DNA of 64,000 nt from Chitinophaga eiseniae (GCF_012641265.1 NZ_JABAHZ010000002.1:1426001-1490000); one strand, 5' to 3'. Numbered from the stretch's first letter, positions 36,478 to 46,232 are shown. Numbers and translations are program-made. Notes: generated by a model not told the origin, from the letters alone.

Positions 36478-38109
36478 TCAGGATAATTGATATTCCGACA
36501 GGTCCATAATGTATTTATACAGCGCCTGGAGGCGTCCTTGCACGTTGTCTTTTGCGGTAGCATCTCCGGGGTTGGCGATATAGGCGTTCCATGCCTGGGT
36601 CCAGTAATAGTTACTGTCCGGGCTTTGACCAAAGAGTAGTATCGTATTCTTCAAAAAATCTTTCACTTTATCGGAAACGCCTACACGATACAGCAGGTCC
36701 AGCGAGTCGCTGATCAGGGCCACCGGATCCTCCGGATGCGGCAGCCTCGCGGCAAAGGCCAGGGTATCTATGCGTAATCCGCCCACGCCGCCACTGCTCA
36801 CTAATCCATCGCTCAGGCGGTTGCGTTTGGGCAAGGTATCAGTATTGATCCAGAGTTCATGAAAGGCTGGCTCCTGGTAGTAAGCTTCCCATCCGGCTAC
36901 CAGCGGGGGATCTCCAAAGTTTTGCAGCATAGCGGCAGCCCTGTCGTGTATAAAGGCCCAGGCCTTGTATTGCGACGTATAGTCGCTCGGGATAGCAATC
37001 CCATATTCCCGGCAAATGCCTGCACAGAAATCGGCCGGACTCTTAATAAGGCAGGCCATATTAGCCGGATCAAAGAAATGCTCACTGGTAAAGAGTGCAT
37101 TCAGCGTTACTTTGATATCGTAAAGACTGCTGCGGAGGATATCTGCCAATGGCGCAATCACATTGGTTTCTGTGGCCTGATCTATATCGTAGTATACAAA
37201 GAACCGGTAAAGCTTGCGGCAAATAAATTTCGCTACTTCCGGTTGCAAAAAAATAATGTTGAGTAAATCATCCACCTCTGTAGCGCCATCAGGGCCTGTT
37301 TTTCCGGAGATGACTTTATTGGAATAAAAGCTGGAAAACTGTTTATTGGTGATATCGTGTTGGGTGGTATCAAACAGGCTCACAATATTGGTTCTATCTA
37401 CCCGGAACCCGGTGAGTACGCGGGCAGTCGCTCTCACATCATCTTCCGTATAATGAGAATCCGGACCTTTACCTACCGTGAAAAGCTCATGTAATTCCCG
37501 GGCATAGTTTTCATCGGCGGCGCCTTTTGAATTGAGATACCCGTTGAGATATACCAGCATGGCCGGATCCAGGGTAATAGCTTTGGTAAGCGCTTTAAAA
37601 TTACCTAATCCATGTTTGCGTAACGTGAGATTGTATTGGTAAGTAAAGCGGCTATCATTCACCATGCTTGTTTCCGTTACAAAATGATTATGCCAGAACA
37701 GCACCATCTTTTCGTGTATGCTGGCGGGTTGGTTAATCATCTGACCTGTCCACCACGCTTTATAGGAAGCTATTCTTTTCCTTTCCAGCATTTCATCTCC
37801 CATGGCGGCTCTTACCCAGGTAGCGCCGGGTGCTACACCGGTATCGTCTACCCCATAGTTATTCACCGGAGGGGCAGGATCTGCCTGTGGGGTAAGCAAC
37901 GTATCAACGGCCTGCTGCATAGACAGGTTTTTGAAAGTGTTGATATTGTCGGGGGAAACGCCGAAGAGGGTACGTTTCAATAAATGTATCTGCTGTAAAG
38001 GTCCCCAGGCGCCAGTATAAGGCGCAAGGCCAGTTCTGGTACGGGCAAATGAGGTAACGTTCCGCACAGCGCGGTCAGGAGATAAGGTTAGGAATTGTCT
38101 GCGATCCAT
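36478..38109 (-). CDS. DUF1800 family protein
   Basis: A 543-residue protein of the DUF1800 family: HLLKRTLFGVSPDNINTF near the start, KMVLFWHNHFVTE, YARELHELFTVGKGPDSHYTEDDVRATARVLTGF, FICRKLYRFFVYYD, and LLYRVGVSDKVKDFLKN toward the end. It begins DRRQFLTLS, like a twin-arginine motif, but no hydrophobic stretch follows, so it may be exported with its partner or stay inside. Enzymatic role is unknown. It is the first gene of the DUF1800-DUF1501 operon. Confidence 0.92.
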   Translation of the reverse strand: MDRRQFLTLSPDRAVRNVTSFARTRTGLAPYTGAWGPLQQIHLLKRTLFGVSPDNINTFKNLSMQQAVDTLLTPQADPAPPVNNYGVDDTGVAPGATWVRAAMGDEMLERKRIASYKAWWTGQMINQPASIHEKMVLFWHNHFVTETSMVNDSRFTYQYNLTLRKHGLGNFKALTKAITLDPAMLVYLNGYLNSKGAADENYARELHELFTVGKGPDSHYTEDDVRATARVLTGFRVDRTNIVSLFDTTQHDITNKQFSSFYSNKVISGKTGPDGATEVDDLLNIIFLQPEVAKFICRKLYRFFVYYDIDQATETNVIAPLADILRSSLYDIKVTLNALFTSEHFFDPANMACLIKSPADFCAGICREYGIAIPSDYTSQYKAWAFIHDRAAAMLQNFGDPPLVAGWEAYYQEPAFHELWINTDTLPKRNRLSDGLVSSGGVGGLRIDTLAFAARLPHPEDPVALISDSLDLLYRVGVSDKVKDFLKNTILLFGQSPDSNYYWTQAWNAYIANPGDATAKDNVQGRLQALYKYIMDLSEYQLS

Positions 38110-38780
38110 AAAACGATATGGTTGATGGCCAGGCGACCGATTATGGATCCAAATTAGTAAAAAGTTTAATCTAATTAAAGAGAATGCAGGATTATATTAT
38201 TCGTAATTCTCATTTTGATAGTTTATGAAAAGAAATGATACTTGGGTTATCATTTTGTTTAAATCGTATATTGTTAATATACAACTATTTACGAAAAGAT
38301 TTTTTGGCTTCGCAATGAAAAAATACCTACATTTGAAAATGTCTGCGGGTAGTCGTACCCGTAGACAAAAAACACCAGGTAGGCTGCCGCCACTTTCCAC
38401 AGATAGGCAGCCCCTGGTTTATTTGAATCTTAACAGAAACAAATGAGATATAATAATTTGTCGGCCCCAATGCCGTCCACGAACCTTCGCAAGTATATTT
38501 CAGGCAGTCAACTTTATCTGCCTGATCATAATTGTTACCTTTCTCATAGTCCATAGTATATCAACCGTGATACGTAAAAGGTCATGTTGATCTTCCACCT
38601 CTCAATATTTTACCGGTATCTCACCGGTACAGGAAATCTATTTTTATCTCGATAATCCTGTTTACAAAAATCTATCTCGGTAATCAATTTGAATATGTAT
38701 AACTAATTGATTGTTAACATGTAAATATACTACAAAATTAATAACGTTATACATTTTTGTAAATTTTTAACCCACAAAAA
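38110..38780. other. Gene-free 671-bp region with two strong tandem hairpins
   Basis: No convincing gene is present. Two adjacent folds stand out: GTCTGCGGGT/ACCCGTAGAC at 38341-38366 (ten pairs, one G-T) and ACCAGG-TA-GGCTGCC/GGCAGCCCCTGGT at 38374-38418 (13 pairs, 2-nt bulge). They could be part of a small RNA or two terminators. The last 120 bp are very AT-rich and should hold the promoter of the HTH gene at 38781. Confidence 0.5.
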
Positions 38781-39035
38781 ATGCATACATCAGAAATCCT
38801 GGAAATAATCAGAACAACACACGAATTATCAAAACAAGAAATGAGTAATCTGCTGGGCATTCCGGGTAAACGATATGCCCGCTACGAAAGCGGAGTATTA
38901 ATACCCGACGACTTTTTTTATGAACGAATGGAAACACTATATGGTATCGACATGCGGCAATCCAACATTGTTTTCACGCACCCCGAAAAGCTGAAACCTG
39001 CTGTATATGAGCAATTGCGCCAGTTGTTATTGTAA
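38781..39035 (+). CDS. Small XRE-like helix-turn-helix protein
   Basis: An 84-residue protein: SEILEIIRTTHELSKQEMSNLLGIPGKRYARYESGVLIPDDFFYERMETLYGID is split over five short helices, as in Cro/XRE DNA-binding domains, with recognition helix near KRYARYESG. There is no extra domain. It has its own terminator just after it, so it is a separate unit, but it sits directly upstream of the locus C sigma gene. Targets are unknown. Confidence 0.75.
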   Translation: MHTSEILEIIRTTHELSKQEMSNLLGIPGKRYARYESGVLIPDDFFYERMETLYGIDMRQSNIVFTHPEKLKPAVYEQLRQLLL

Positions 39036-39053
39036 CGCAGGCACGCAAAAAAA

Positions 39054-39086
39054 TGAGGCCGGTAGCTTTTACCGGCCTTATTTTTT
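39054..39086 (+). terminator. Terminator after the HTH gene
   Basis: AGGCCGGTA (39056-39064) pairs perfectly with TACCGGCCT (39070-39078) around GCTTT, followed by TATTTTTT. Confidence 0.92.
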
Positions 39087-39114
39087 AAATTAGCAGCAGA
39101 CTAACGGAGGAATA

Positions 39115-39687
39115 TTGGACAGCAACAGGTTTCATATTGACACAGCAACACTTGTTAATATAGCAGAAGGCAGCGAAGAAGCATTCAGGCACTTGTTCTT
39201 TGCGGTGCTTCCATGGCTGAATCCCTATGTGAGGAAAGTAATAAGGGACCCCGATAGCGTAGAGGAAGTGATACAGGAAACATTCATCCGTATCTGGATC
39301 AGCCGGGATAAATTACCTGGTATCGAAAACCTACGGGCCTGGATCCTGCGCGTGGCCAGCAACGAGTGCTTTACCTGGTTTCATAAACAGGCCACCGCCC
39401 GTATGACAACAGCTCTCCCTGAGTCTTTCCCAGAAGCTACTGTTAACGAGGTAGAAGAATTAGTAGCCAGCAGGGAAACGCTTCATCTCATCAAAAAAGC
39501 AGTAGACCAGCTGCCTCCCCAGCGCCGCAAAATATACCTCATGAGCCGGGAACAGGGCCTCAAAACGCAGGAAATAGCAGATCAATTACAGCTATCACAG
39601 AGCTATGTGAAAAATACACTGAGTGCAGCCCTCAGTAATATCAGGGAGTTTCTGCTGGCTGCCGGCAAGTCGATCCCATTCCTGTAA
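39115..39687 (+). CDS. ECF RNA polymerase sigma-70 factor (locus C)
   Basis: A 190-residue sigma factor. The best start is TTG at 39115 with GGAGG a few bases before it; no earlier in-frame ATG exists after the terminator. Region 2: EAFRHLFFAVLPWLNPYVRKVI, then EEVIQETFIRIWISRDKLP; region 4: LPPQRRKIYLMSREQGLKTQEIADQLQLSQSYVKN with a clear HTH. It is followed after 121 bp by fecR, in the usual tandem order, and should drive the susC-susD-thioredoxin genes. Confidence 0.92.
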   Translation: MDSNRFHIDTATLVNIAEGSEEAFRHLFFAVLPWLNPYVRKVIRDPDSVEEVIQETFIRIWISRDKLPGIENLRAWILRVASNECFTWFHKQATARMTTALPESFPEATVNEVEELVASRETLHLIKKAVDQLPPQRRKIYLMSREQGLKTQEIADQLQLSQSYVKNTLSAALSNIREFLLAAGKSIPFL

Positions 39688-39688
39688 T

Positions 39689-39794
39689 CGTAGTCGTTAA
39701 AAAAAATTTTTGCCCGGATAGGTACCATTTTCCTTTTTTCCATTCTTACTTATATAGCGCTGCCTGCAGCGTACCTGTAATGCTAACGACTACG
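39689..39794. promoter_or_regulatory. Sigma-fecR gap with A/T-tract motif and flanking inverted repeat (C)
   Basis: CGTAGTCGTTA (39689-39699) and TAACGACTACG (39784-39794) are perfect 11-bp inverted arms bounding the gap. Inside the left arm begins an A8-T5 tract followed by GCCCGGAT (39699-39719). A similar A10-T7-ACCGGAT tract follows the sigma gene of locus D. Promoter or transcript-processing function is inferred. Confidence 0.45.
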
Positions 39795-39808
39795 TTTGAA
39801 AACCATAT

Positions 39809-40978
39809 ATGCAAGAGCGAATATTCTTTTTGATAAAAAAGAGTCAGGATACTGTGCTCACAGCGGACGAAGAGAAAGAACTGCATGCGTTCTTTTTAAA
39901 TGAAGCCAACCGTGAAGCCTTTAACCAGGAAATGCAGAAAAATGCGGATGCCTTAACCGGGGAATGGGTGGATAAGGAACAGTGGGAACCGGTATTACAA
40001 CAGGTATTGAATGCCGATGGTCGCACCACCGGCAAAGTAATACCCCTGGATCCTGCCCGGAGAAAGCATGTCCGCAATTGGTGGAAGTATGCGGCCGCTG
40101 CAGCGGTAGTGGCAGTTGCAGCAGGCGTGTGGCTGAACAAACATCCGTCAACACCGCCAGTAAAGCCTGTTGTGGCCTCGGCCACTGCGCCTGCCGCCAA
40201 CAAATCCATCCTGCGCATGGGCAATGGAAAAACAATCGTGCTTTCCGATGCCGGCAACGGAGTAGTATCCCAACACGGCAACATGAGCATTGTGAAGCTG
40301 GATAGCGGGCTGCTGGCCTTCAGAGGAACAGAAAATAGCGGGGAAGCTACCCTCAATACATTGGTCACACCAAAAGGGGGACAATACAGCATTATTCTCC
40401 CCGATGGAAGTAAGGTATGGATAAACGCCGCAAGCGAATTGACTTTCCCCTCTTCCTTCAACAGCCGGGAAAGAACAGTAACGCTTTCTGGTGAAGCCTA
40501 TTTTGAGGTAACAGGTACGGCCGATCATCCATTTGTTGTAAACACCAGGAATCAGCGGGTACAGGTATTGGGCACCAGCTTCAACATTAGCGGCTATGCA
40601 GATGAACCGATGATCAGTACCACACTGATTACGGGAAAAGTGAAAGTAAGTGCGGGTAATAAATCAGCTGTACTGCTGCCAGGTCAGCAATTGCAGCATA
40701 ACAGCAACAGCTGGCAGGTACTGCAAAATGCCGATACCGACGCAGCCATGGCCTGGAAGAACGGTTACTTCTCCTTTAATAAAGCAGATATCAGCACCGT
40801 CATGAGGGAGCTTGAAAGATGGTATGATATAAATACGATCAATGAAATAAAAACCAATTCACATCAGTTCGTAGGAGAAATACCGAAGAGCGTAACGCTG
40901 AAGGAAGCTATGGAGATTTTAAAACGCAGTGGAATAAACTACACCATCAAGGGCAGAACAGTAATTATCACAGACTAG
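39809..40978 (+). CDS. FecR-type anti-sigma factor (locus C)
   Basis: A 389-residue single-pass membrane protein. Cytoplasmic N-terminal region about 1-90, transmembrane helix YAAAAAVVAVAAGVWL near 93-110, FecR domain with LPDGSKVWINAASELTFPSSF and VTGTADHPFVVNT then VLGTSFNISGY, and a C-terminal DUF4974-type region (ISTVMRELERWYDINTI). It should hold the locus C sigma factor inactive until the STN-SusC is occupied. A 241-bp gap with a terminator-like hairpin separates it from susC. Confidence 0.95.
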   Translation: MQERIFFLIKKSQDTVLTADEEKELHAFFLNEANREAFNQEMQKNADALTGEWVDKEQWEPVLQQVLNADGRTTGKVIPLDPARRKHVRNWWKYAAAAAVVAVAAGVWLNKHPSTPPVKPVVASATAPAANKSILRMGNGKTIVLSDAGNGVVSQHGNMSIVKLDSGLLAFRGTENSGEATLNTLVTPKGGQYSIILPDGSKVWINAASELTFPSSFNSRERTVTLSGEAYFEVTGTADHPFVVNTRNQRVQVLGTSFNISGYADEPMISTTLITGKVKVSAGNKSAVLLPGQQLQHNSNSWQVLQNADTDAAMAWKNGYFSFNKADISTVMRELERWYDINTINEIKTNSHQFVGEIPKSVTLKEAMEILKRSGINYTIKGRTVIITD

Positions 40979-41121
40979 GGAAATTACCAGCCAATACACA
41001 ACGATACTGTTACAACCAATGCTAAATCGTACACCAGCCATAATAAATCAACCAAAAACCAACCATTCAGTATCATGAAAAAAAACAGCACTTAAACAAC
41101 AACGCAACACCTAAAACGCAA

Positions 41122-41155
41122 AAACAGAAGCGGTTGCAACGCTTCTGTTTGTTTA
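41122..41155 (+). terminator. Terminator or attenuator in the fecR-susC gap (C)
   Basis: An 11-bp perfect stem, AAACAGAAGCG (41122-41132) with CGCTTCTGTTT (41140-41150), is followed by GTTTA. It lies between fecR and susC, which makes susC partly independent of fecR transcription. A tiny frame (ATG at 41075, six codons, MKKNST) precedes it and could be a leader, though it may be chance. Confidence 0.7.
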
Positions 41156-41219
41156 TTCGGGTTCGTCGATAACCATCCGACCAAGAACGCTTATCTCTTC
41201 ACCCTAACAAGACAAATTT

Positions 41220-44200
41220 ATGCAATTAACAAATTGCTACCGGCATTTTTTTGCCCGTTCCCTACTTAAAAAAACGATGCTCATTATGAAGATCAATTTC
41301 TTCCTGATCCTGGTAATGTGTTTGCATGTGAGCGCTAAAAGTCTGTCACAGGATATTTCCATATCCGCTAAAGAGGCACCCCTGGAACAGGTGCTCGCCA
41401 ACATCAAAAAGCAAAGCAATTACCATTTCTTTTACGATGCACAACAGCTGAAAGCCGCACTGCCGGTAACTTCCAGGTTGCAGAAAACATCACTGAAAAA
41501 AGCGATGGAATCCGTAATGGAAGGACAGCCACTTACCTGGTATATCGATGATGAACACAAATTGGTGACTATCGGGTATCCACCCGCCAACACCGTTTTT
41601 GCAGTGCCTCTTGTAAATGGTGGCATCAACGGGGTGGTAACAGATGAAAAGGGGAAACCCGTACCTGGGGCTACTGTTAGCATTAAGCCTTTCAATAAAG
41701 GGATGGCTACCAATGAAGAAGGCAAATTCAGCTTTCAGAACCTGCCATCCGGAGAGTACCAGGTAACGGTCACCTTTATAGGTTATGGTACTTATCAACA
41801 CAACGTGCGTGTTAGCAATCGTGTGGAAACAATCAGCGTGTCGTTGAAGCCAGCCCTTACAGAACTTAACGCCTCTGTTATCATTGGCTATGGTACTACC
41901 ACGCAGCGGGTGAAAACAGAATCCATGGCCACGCTGAAGTCGGACGAACTCACGCAGAACCATGCCAGTGCATCCGTTTCAGATATGCTGGTGGGCCGTT
42001 TGCCAGGTCTCTATTCTCTGAAATCCGGCGGTGCCCCTGGCTCCGGTAGCAACCTGTTTGTACGTGGACTTAGCACCTTTAATAACTCTACGCCCCTGAT
42101 CGTGATTGATGGCATACCGGACAGAAGATTGGACGATTTGAATGCAAATGACATCGAAACCATCTCCGTGCTGAAAGATGCATCTGCCATATCGGTATAT
42201 GGAGCACGCGCAGCAAATGGCGTAATATTGGTTACCACCAAAAAAGGGAGCCTGGGTAAATCAACGATCACATTCACTGCCAATGCCATCAACCAGCGCC
42301 CCACCCAGTATTACAAACAAATGAATTCGTATGATTATGCCAACCTGTATAATGAGGCACTGAAGAATGAAAATGTTTTTAATCCTGGCCAGGGGATGGG
42401 ATTCTCTGATGAGATGCTGCAGAAGTATAAGGATGGAACTGATCCCGATCAATATCCAAATACAAACTGGGTAGATGAGATTCTGGCAAAGTCCCTCTGG
42501 CAGCAGAACTACAACCTGGCTATCTCCGGAGGCGCTGAAAAGATCCGCTATTATCTCTCTGGAGGCTATACAAAAAATAATGGCCTGGTGAACGTAGAAG
42601 GTTACAAACGCTACAATCTGCGCAGCAACCTGGATGCAAACATCACACGCGATCTGAAGGTATCCCTGAACGTCAGTGGTTCATTCAGTAATACCGATGG
42701 AGAGGCGGTGTATAGTACGGAGTATGTTATTGATAATCTTTATGGTACGCCACCCACCCGCGTAAACAGGTATTCCAACGGCTTATATGCTTATGTACCG
42801 GAGCAACGCGGCAATGCCTACCTGCAATCAATCGGGCAATCGGGCTATTGGTTTACCAATACCAATATCTTCAACTCCGTGGTTACACTACAGTACGACC
42901 TGCCTTTTATCAAAGGACTATCCCTGAAAGGAAATGCGGCTTATGATAAACTGTATACTTTCGGTAAACGTTTTGCCACACCATTTGATATGTACGCTAT
43001 CAGTTCCTCCGGCAGCTATACCAAGGTAGCAGCTTATCCAACAGAACCTTACCTAAGAGAGTACTTCACACAAACCCAGGGCGTTACGCTGGAAGGTGGC
43101 TTGCAGTACGATAACAGGTTCGGCAAGCATAATGTATCGGGTACGCTGTTGTATACCCAAACAAATGGGAAGTCTGATAACTTCAATACCCAGCGGAATG
43201 GATTTGTTTCTTCCAGTTTGTCAGAACTGAATCTCGGCGACCCCACAAGGGTAAGCAATGCTGGTTCTGCTACACAGAATGCCAGGAGAGGCCTGGTAGG
43301 AAGGGTGAATTATAATTTCGATTCCCGCTACCTGTTTCAATTCAACTTCCGCTACGATGGCTCTGATATCTTTCCTCCGGATCATCGCTTCGGATTCTTC
43401 CCCTCTTTTTCCGCCGGCTGGGTAATGTCGGATGAACCATTTATGCAGGGAATTGCCGACAAGATCGATTTTCTTAAACTACGCGCTTCATGGGGCCAAC
43501 TGGGTAATGACCGGGTAAGTCCATATCAATTCCTCACTACCTATAACCTGGGAAATATGCCTGGTTATTCGCTGGGAGGGGCTTCTCCGGTATATTATCA
43601 GACACTCAGCCCCAGTGTATTGCCCAACCCGGTATTTACCTGGGAACGCGCCAATATTTCCAATGTAGGCCTGGAAATGCATATTAAGCGCGACCTGCTG
43701 ACCATAGAAGCGGATTACTTCTACAAACGCACCAAAGATATCCTTGCGCCACCCGCAGCACAGGTGCCCTCCGTAATCGGTATCGGTCTACCCTCCACCA
43801 ACGATGGTATTGTAGACACCAGGGGAATAGAGCTAAACCTGACGCACACGATGCATTTCGGCAAATTCAGCTACTATGTATCACCAAACATAACATTCGC
43901 AAAAAACAGAGTTATCCACTATCCTGAATCACAAAGTATTCCCGACTGGCAAAAGGTAAGTGGAAAATCTATCGGCTATTTCTATAATACGGTAGGCCAG
44001 AATAACCTGGGATATTTGTCCGACGGACTTTACCAATCGAACGATGAAGTAACTAAAGGACCTACGCCACTATACCCGGATACAAAGGCGGGAGATATAC
44101 GCTACAAGGATGTGGATGGTGATGGTAAGATCACGGCGGCCGACCAGGTGCTGATCGGCGCCGGGCTTTTCCCGAAAATTCAGTACGGTATTCGTTTCGG

Positions 44201-44609
44201 CGCAAAGTATAGTGGACTGGAACTAAATGTACTCCTTCAGGGAGCAGGGGATGTGAAAGGATATGCCTATATCAGTTTGCCCGCTACAACAGCCAAACTT
44301 GACAGATGGACGCCTGAAAATCCAGGTGCATCCTGGCCCCGCTTGTGGTATAACAACCAGAACAACCAGGAAACTTCTGATTACTGGCTGCGCAATACGG
44401 CATATCTGCGCGTAAAGAATATAGAATTAGCTTATTCACTGCCACAAAGTATGCTGAAGCCTGTTCACGCCAATGCGCTAAGAATCTTCCTGACAGCCAA
44501 CAACGTATACACCTTCACCCACTTCAAACTATTTGATCCGGAAAGTGCAGGACAGGTACGGGATCCACTGATGAAGTCATATACAGCGGGTATTTCTTTG
44601 CAATTCTAA
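41220..44609 (+). CDS. SusC-type TonB receptor with STN signalling domain (locus C)
   Basis: A 1129-residue receptor. As in locus B, an N-terminal extension (MQLTNCYRHFFARSLLKK) precedes the classical signal peptide beginning MKINFFLILVMCLHVSA. STN domain about 46-115 (ISISAKEAPLEQVLANIKKQ), regulatory-like domain (INGVVTDEKGKPVPGATVSI), plug (LIVIDGIPDRRLDDLNANDIETISV, then LKDASAISVYGARAANGVILV) and barrel ending SYTAGISLQF. It should pass a signal to the locus C FecR. SusD follows after 11 bp. Confidence 0.95.
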   Translation: MQLTNCYRHFFARSLLKKTMLIMKINFFLILVMCLHVSAKSLSQDISISAKEAPLEQVLANIKKQSNYHFFYDAQQLKAALPVTSRLQKTSLKKAMESVMEGQPLTWYIDDEHKLVTIGYPPANTVFAVPLVNGGINGVVTDEKGKPVPGATVSIKPFNKGMATNEEGKFSFQNLPSGEYQVTVTFIGYGTYQHNVRVSNRVETISVSLKPALTELNASVIIGYGTTTQRVKTESMATLKSDELTQNHASASVSDMLVGRLPGLYSLKSGGAPGSGSNLFVRGLSTFNNSTPLIVIDGIPDRRLDDLNANDIETISVLKDASAISVYGARAANGVILVTTKKGSLGKSTITFTANAINQRPTQYYKQMNSYDYANLYNEALKNENVFNPGQGMGFSDEMLQKYKDGTDPDQYPNTNWVDEILAKSLWQQNYNLAISGGAEKIRYYLSGGYTKNNGLVNVEGYKRYNLRSNLDANITRDLKVSLNVSGSFSNTDGEAVYSTEYVIDNLYGTPPTRVNRYSNGLYAYVPEQRGNAYLQSIGQSGYWFTNTNIFNSVVTLQYDLPFIKGLSLKGNAAYDKLYTFGKRFATPFDMYAISSSGSYTKVAAYPTEPYLREYFTQTQGVTLEGGLQYDNRFGKHNVSGTLLYTQTNGKSDNFNTQRNGFVSSSLSELNLGDPTRVSNAGSATQNARRGLVGRVNYNFDSRYLFQFNFRYDGSDIFPPDHRFGFFPSFSAGWVMSDEPFMQGIADKIDFLKLRASWGQLGNDRVSPYQFLTTYNLGNMPGYSLGGASPVYYQTLSPSVLPNPVFTWERANISNVGLEMHIKRDLLTIEADYFYKRTKDILAPPAAQVPSVIGIGLPSTNDGIVDTRGIELNLTHTMHFGKFSYYVSPNITFAKNRVIHYPESQSIPDWQKVSGKSIGYFYNTVGQNNLGYLSDGLYQSNDEVTKGPTPLYPDTKAGDIRYKDVDGDGKITAADQVLIGAGLFPKIQYGIRFGAKYSGLELNVLLQGAGDVKGYAYISLPATTAKLDRWTPENPGASWPRLWYNNQNNQETSDYWLRNTAYLRVKNIELAYSLPQSMLKPVHANALRIFLTANNVYTFTHFKLFDPESAGQVRDPLMKSYTAGISLQF

Positions 44610-44620
44610 TCTGAACCGAC

Positions 44621-46195
44621 ATGAAAAAAATTATTGCCTATATAACGGGAACGCTTATACTGGGATCTGTTGCCTGCAACAAAGATGCTTTGAACAAAGG
44701 GCCACTAAATCTCTATAGCGATAGTAACATCTGGAAAGACAGTGCCCTCATCAGCCGGGTAGTGCTGGAATCATATGATGGTATTCATAGTATTTACGAC
44801 GACGCCGGAAACTGGATGCCCATGGACATTACAGACGAAGGCAAGTCGGCCAGGTCCTTCCTGCAGTCCAACCTTATCAACACAGGGCAATACTCCCCGT
44901 CTACAGGTATTTATACCGATGTGTGGAGTAATACTTATGCAATGATAAGGAATTGTAATAACGTGCTGGCACACCTGCCAGACATGCCGCTCAGCGAAGC
45001 TGGTAAACAACAGATCAAAGGCGAAATGCTTTTCCTGCGTGCCTTGCACTATATGGATCTCTACTCCATTTTTGGCCGCTTTCCAATGGTGACCAAAGTA
45101 TTGTCACTGAATGATGATCTTACTGCGCCGAGAGGTACGGATGATGATTGCGTAAAGCTGATGCTGGACGATCTGGATCAGGCAGCGGCATTATTACCTG
45201 CTGCTTACCCCAAAACAGCAGCAGGCCGCGCCACAAAATACGCCGCATTGGGAATGAAATGCCGGCTGCTGCTGAATAGAAAGGACTACCAGGCCGCTGC
45301 TGCCGCAGCAAAAGAGGTGATAGATAAAGGCGGTTACACACTGTTCCCCGATTATGAAGCGATGTTTTACCCGGAAAATGACGATAACCAGGAGGTGATC
45401 TTCAACAAGGAATTTGCCGGTGATTTGAGTGGACAGGTACATGCACTGGACTTGTACGACAACTCGGCTTTCTTTACAGGGTTTAGCAGCCTGGTGGATT
45501 GTCCCACCCAGAATATGGTAGATCAGTACCTGATGAAAGATGGCTTGCCCTGGAATCAGTCGCCTAAATTTGATCCTGCACACCCGTATGCTAATAGGGA
45601 CCCTCGCTTTCATGCCAGCATCATTTACGATGGTACCGACTGGATCAATCAAACCATGGACCTGAAACTGGGATCAAAGTATAACCCTTCTACTTATAGC
45701 ACAGCCATTACTGGTTATATGTTGCGGAAATTTCTTAATCCGAAGTACATCTTCAATGGTACCAACGGTAATTACCAAAATTGCATTATGCTGCGTTTAG
45801 GAGAAATATATCTCAACTACGCCGAATGTCAACTAAAACTCGGTAACGCGGAAGAAGCCCGTACATATATCAATCTGCTGCGTCAGCGTGCAGGCATGCC
45901 CGTGGTACCAGCCGGACAGCTCAATTGGGATACCTACGTACGTGAACGTACGGTGGAACTGGCTTTTGAAGGTCAGCGTTTTAACGACATCCGCCGCTGG
46001 GGCACAGGCGCTACTATGATAGGCGCAGCTATTACGGCGGTACAGATCAGCGAAACGAATGGCGTAAGAAGCTATAAAACAGTTCCCCTGGAACAACGCT
46101 ACTGGCACGACAAAATGTATTATTTCCCGATCCCGCAAGCCCAGCTGCAAAAATACCCGGCTGGTAAAGTGCCCGAACAAAACCCGGGCTGGTAA
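44621..46195 (+). CDS. SusD/RagB-family surface lipoprotein (locus C)
   Basis: A 524-residue lipoprotein (lipobox ILGSVAC). Typical parts include GEMLFLRALHYMDLYSIFGRFPMVTK, CVKLMLDDLDQAAALLP, MLRLGEIYLNYAECQLKLGN and YVRERTVELAFEGQRFNDIRRWGTG, ending FPIPQAQLQKYP. It is the lid of the locus C SusC. The locus lacks any glycosidase in the window, so the ligand may not be a polysaccharide. Confidence 0.95.
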   Translation: MKKIIAYITGTLILGSVACNKDALNKGPLNLYSDSNIWKDSALISRVVLESYDGIHSIYDDAGNWMPMDITDEGKSARSFLQSNLINTGQYSPSTGIYTDVWSNTYAMIRNCNNVLAHLPDMPLSEAGKQQIKGEMLFLRALHYMDLYSIFGRFPMVTKVLSLNDDLTAPRGTDDDCVKLMLDDLDQAAALLPAAYPKTAAGRATKYAALGMKCRLLLNRKDYQAAAAAAKEVIDKGGYTLFPDYEAMFYPENDDNQEVIFNKEFAGDLSGQVHALDLYDNSAFFTGFSSLVDCPTQNMVDQYLMKDGLPWNQSPKFDPAHPYANRDPRFHASIIYDGTDWINQTMDLKLGSKYNPSTYSTAITGYMLRKFLNPKYIFNGTNGNYQNCIMLRLGEIYLNYAECQLKLGNAEEARTYINLLRQRAGMPVVPAGQLNWDTYVRERTVELAFEGQRFNDIRRWGTGATMIGAAITAVQISETNGVRSYKTVPLEQRYWHDKMYYFPIPQAQLQKYPAGKVPEQNPGW

Positions 46196-46232
46196 TCGGC
46201 TTTAAAAAATATTCATCCTAAAAAAATCAATC

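Noticed and set aside
39844-40461. 205-codon minus-strand frame opposite fecR (C)
   Set aside because: Shadow frame in a compositionally strong coding region.
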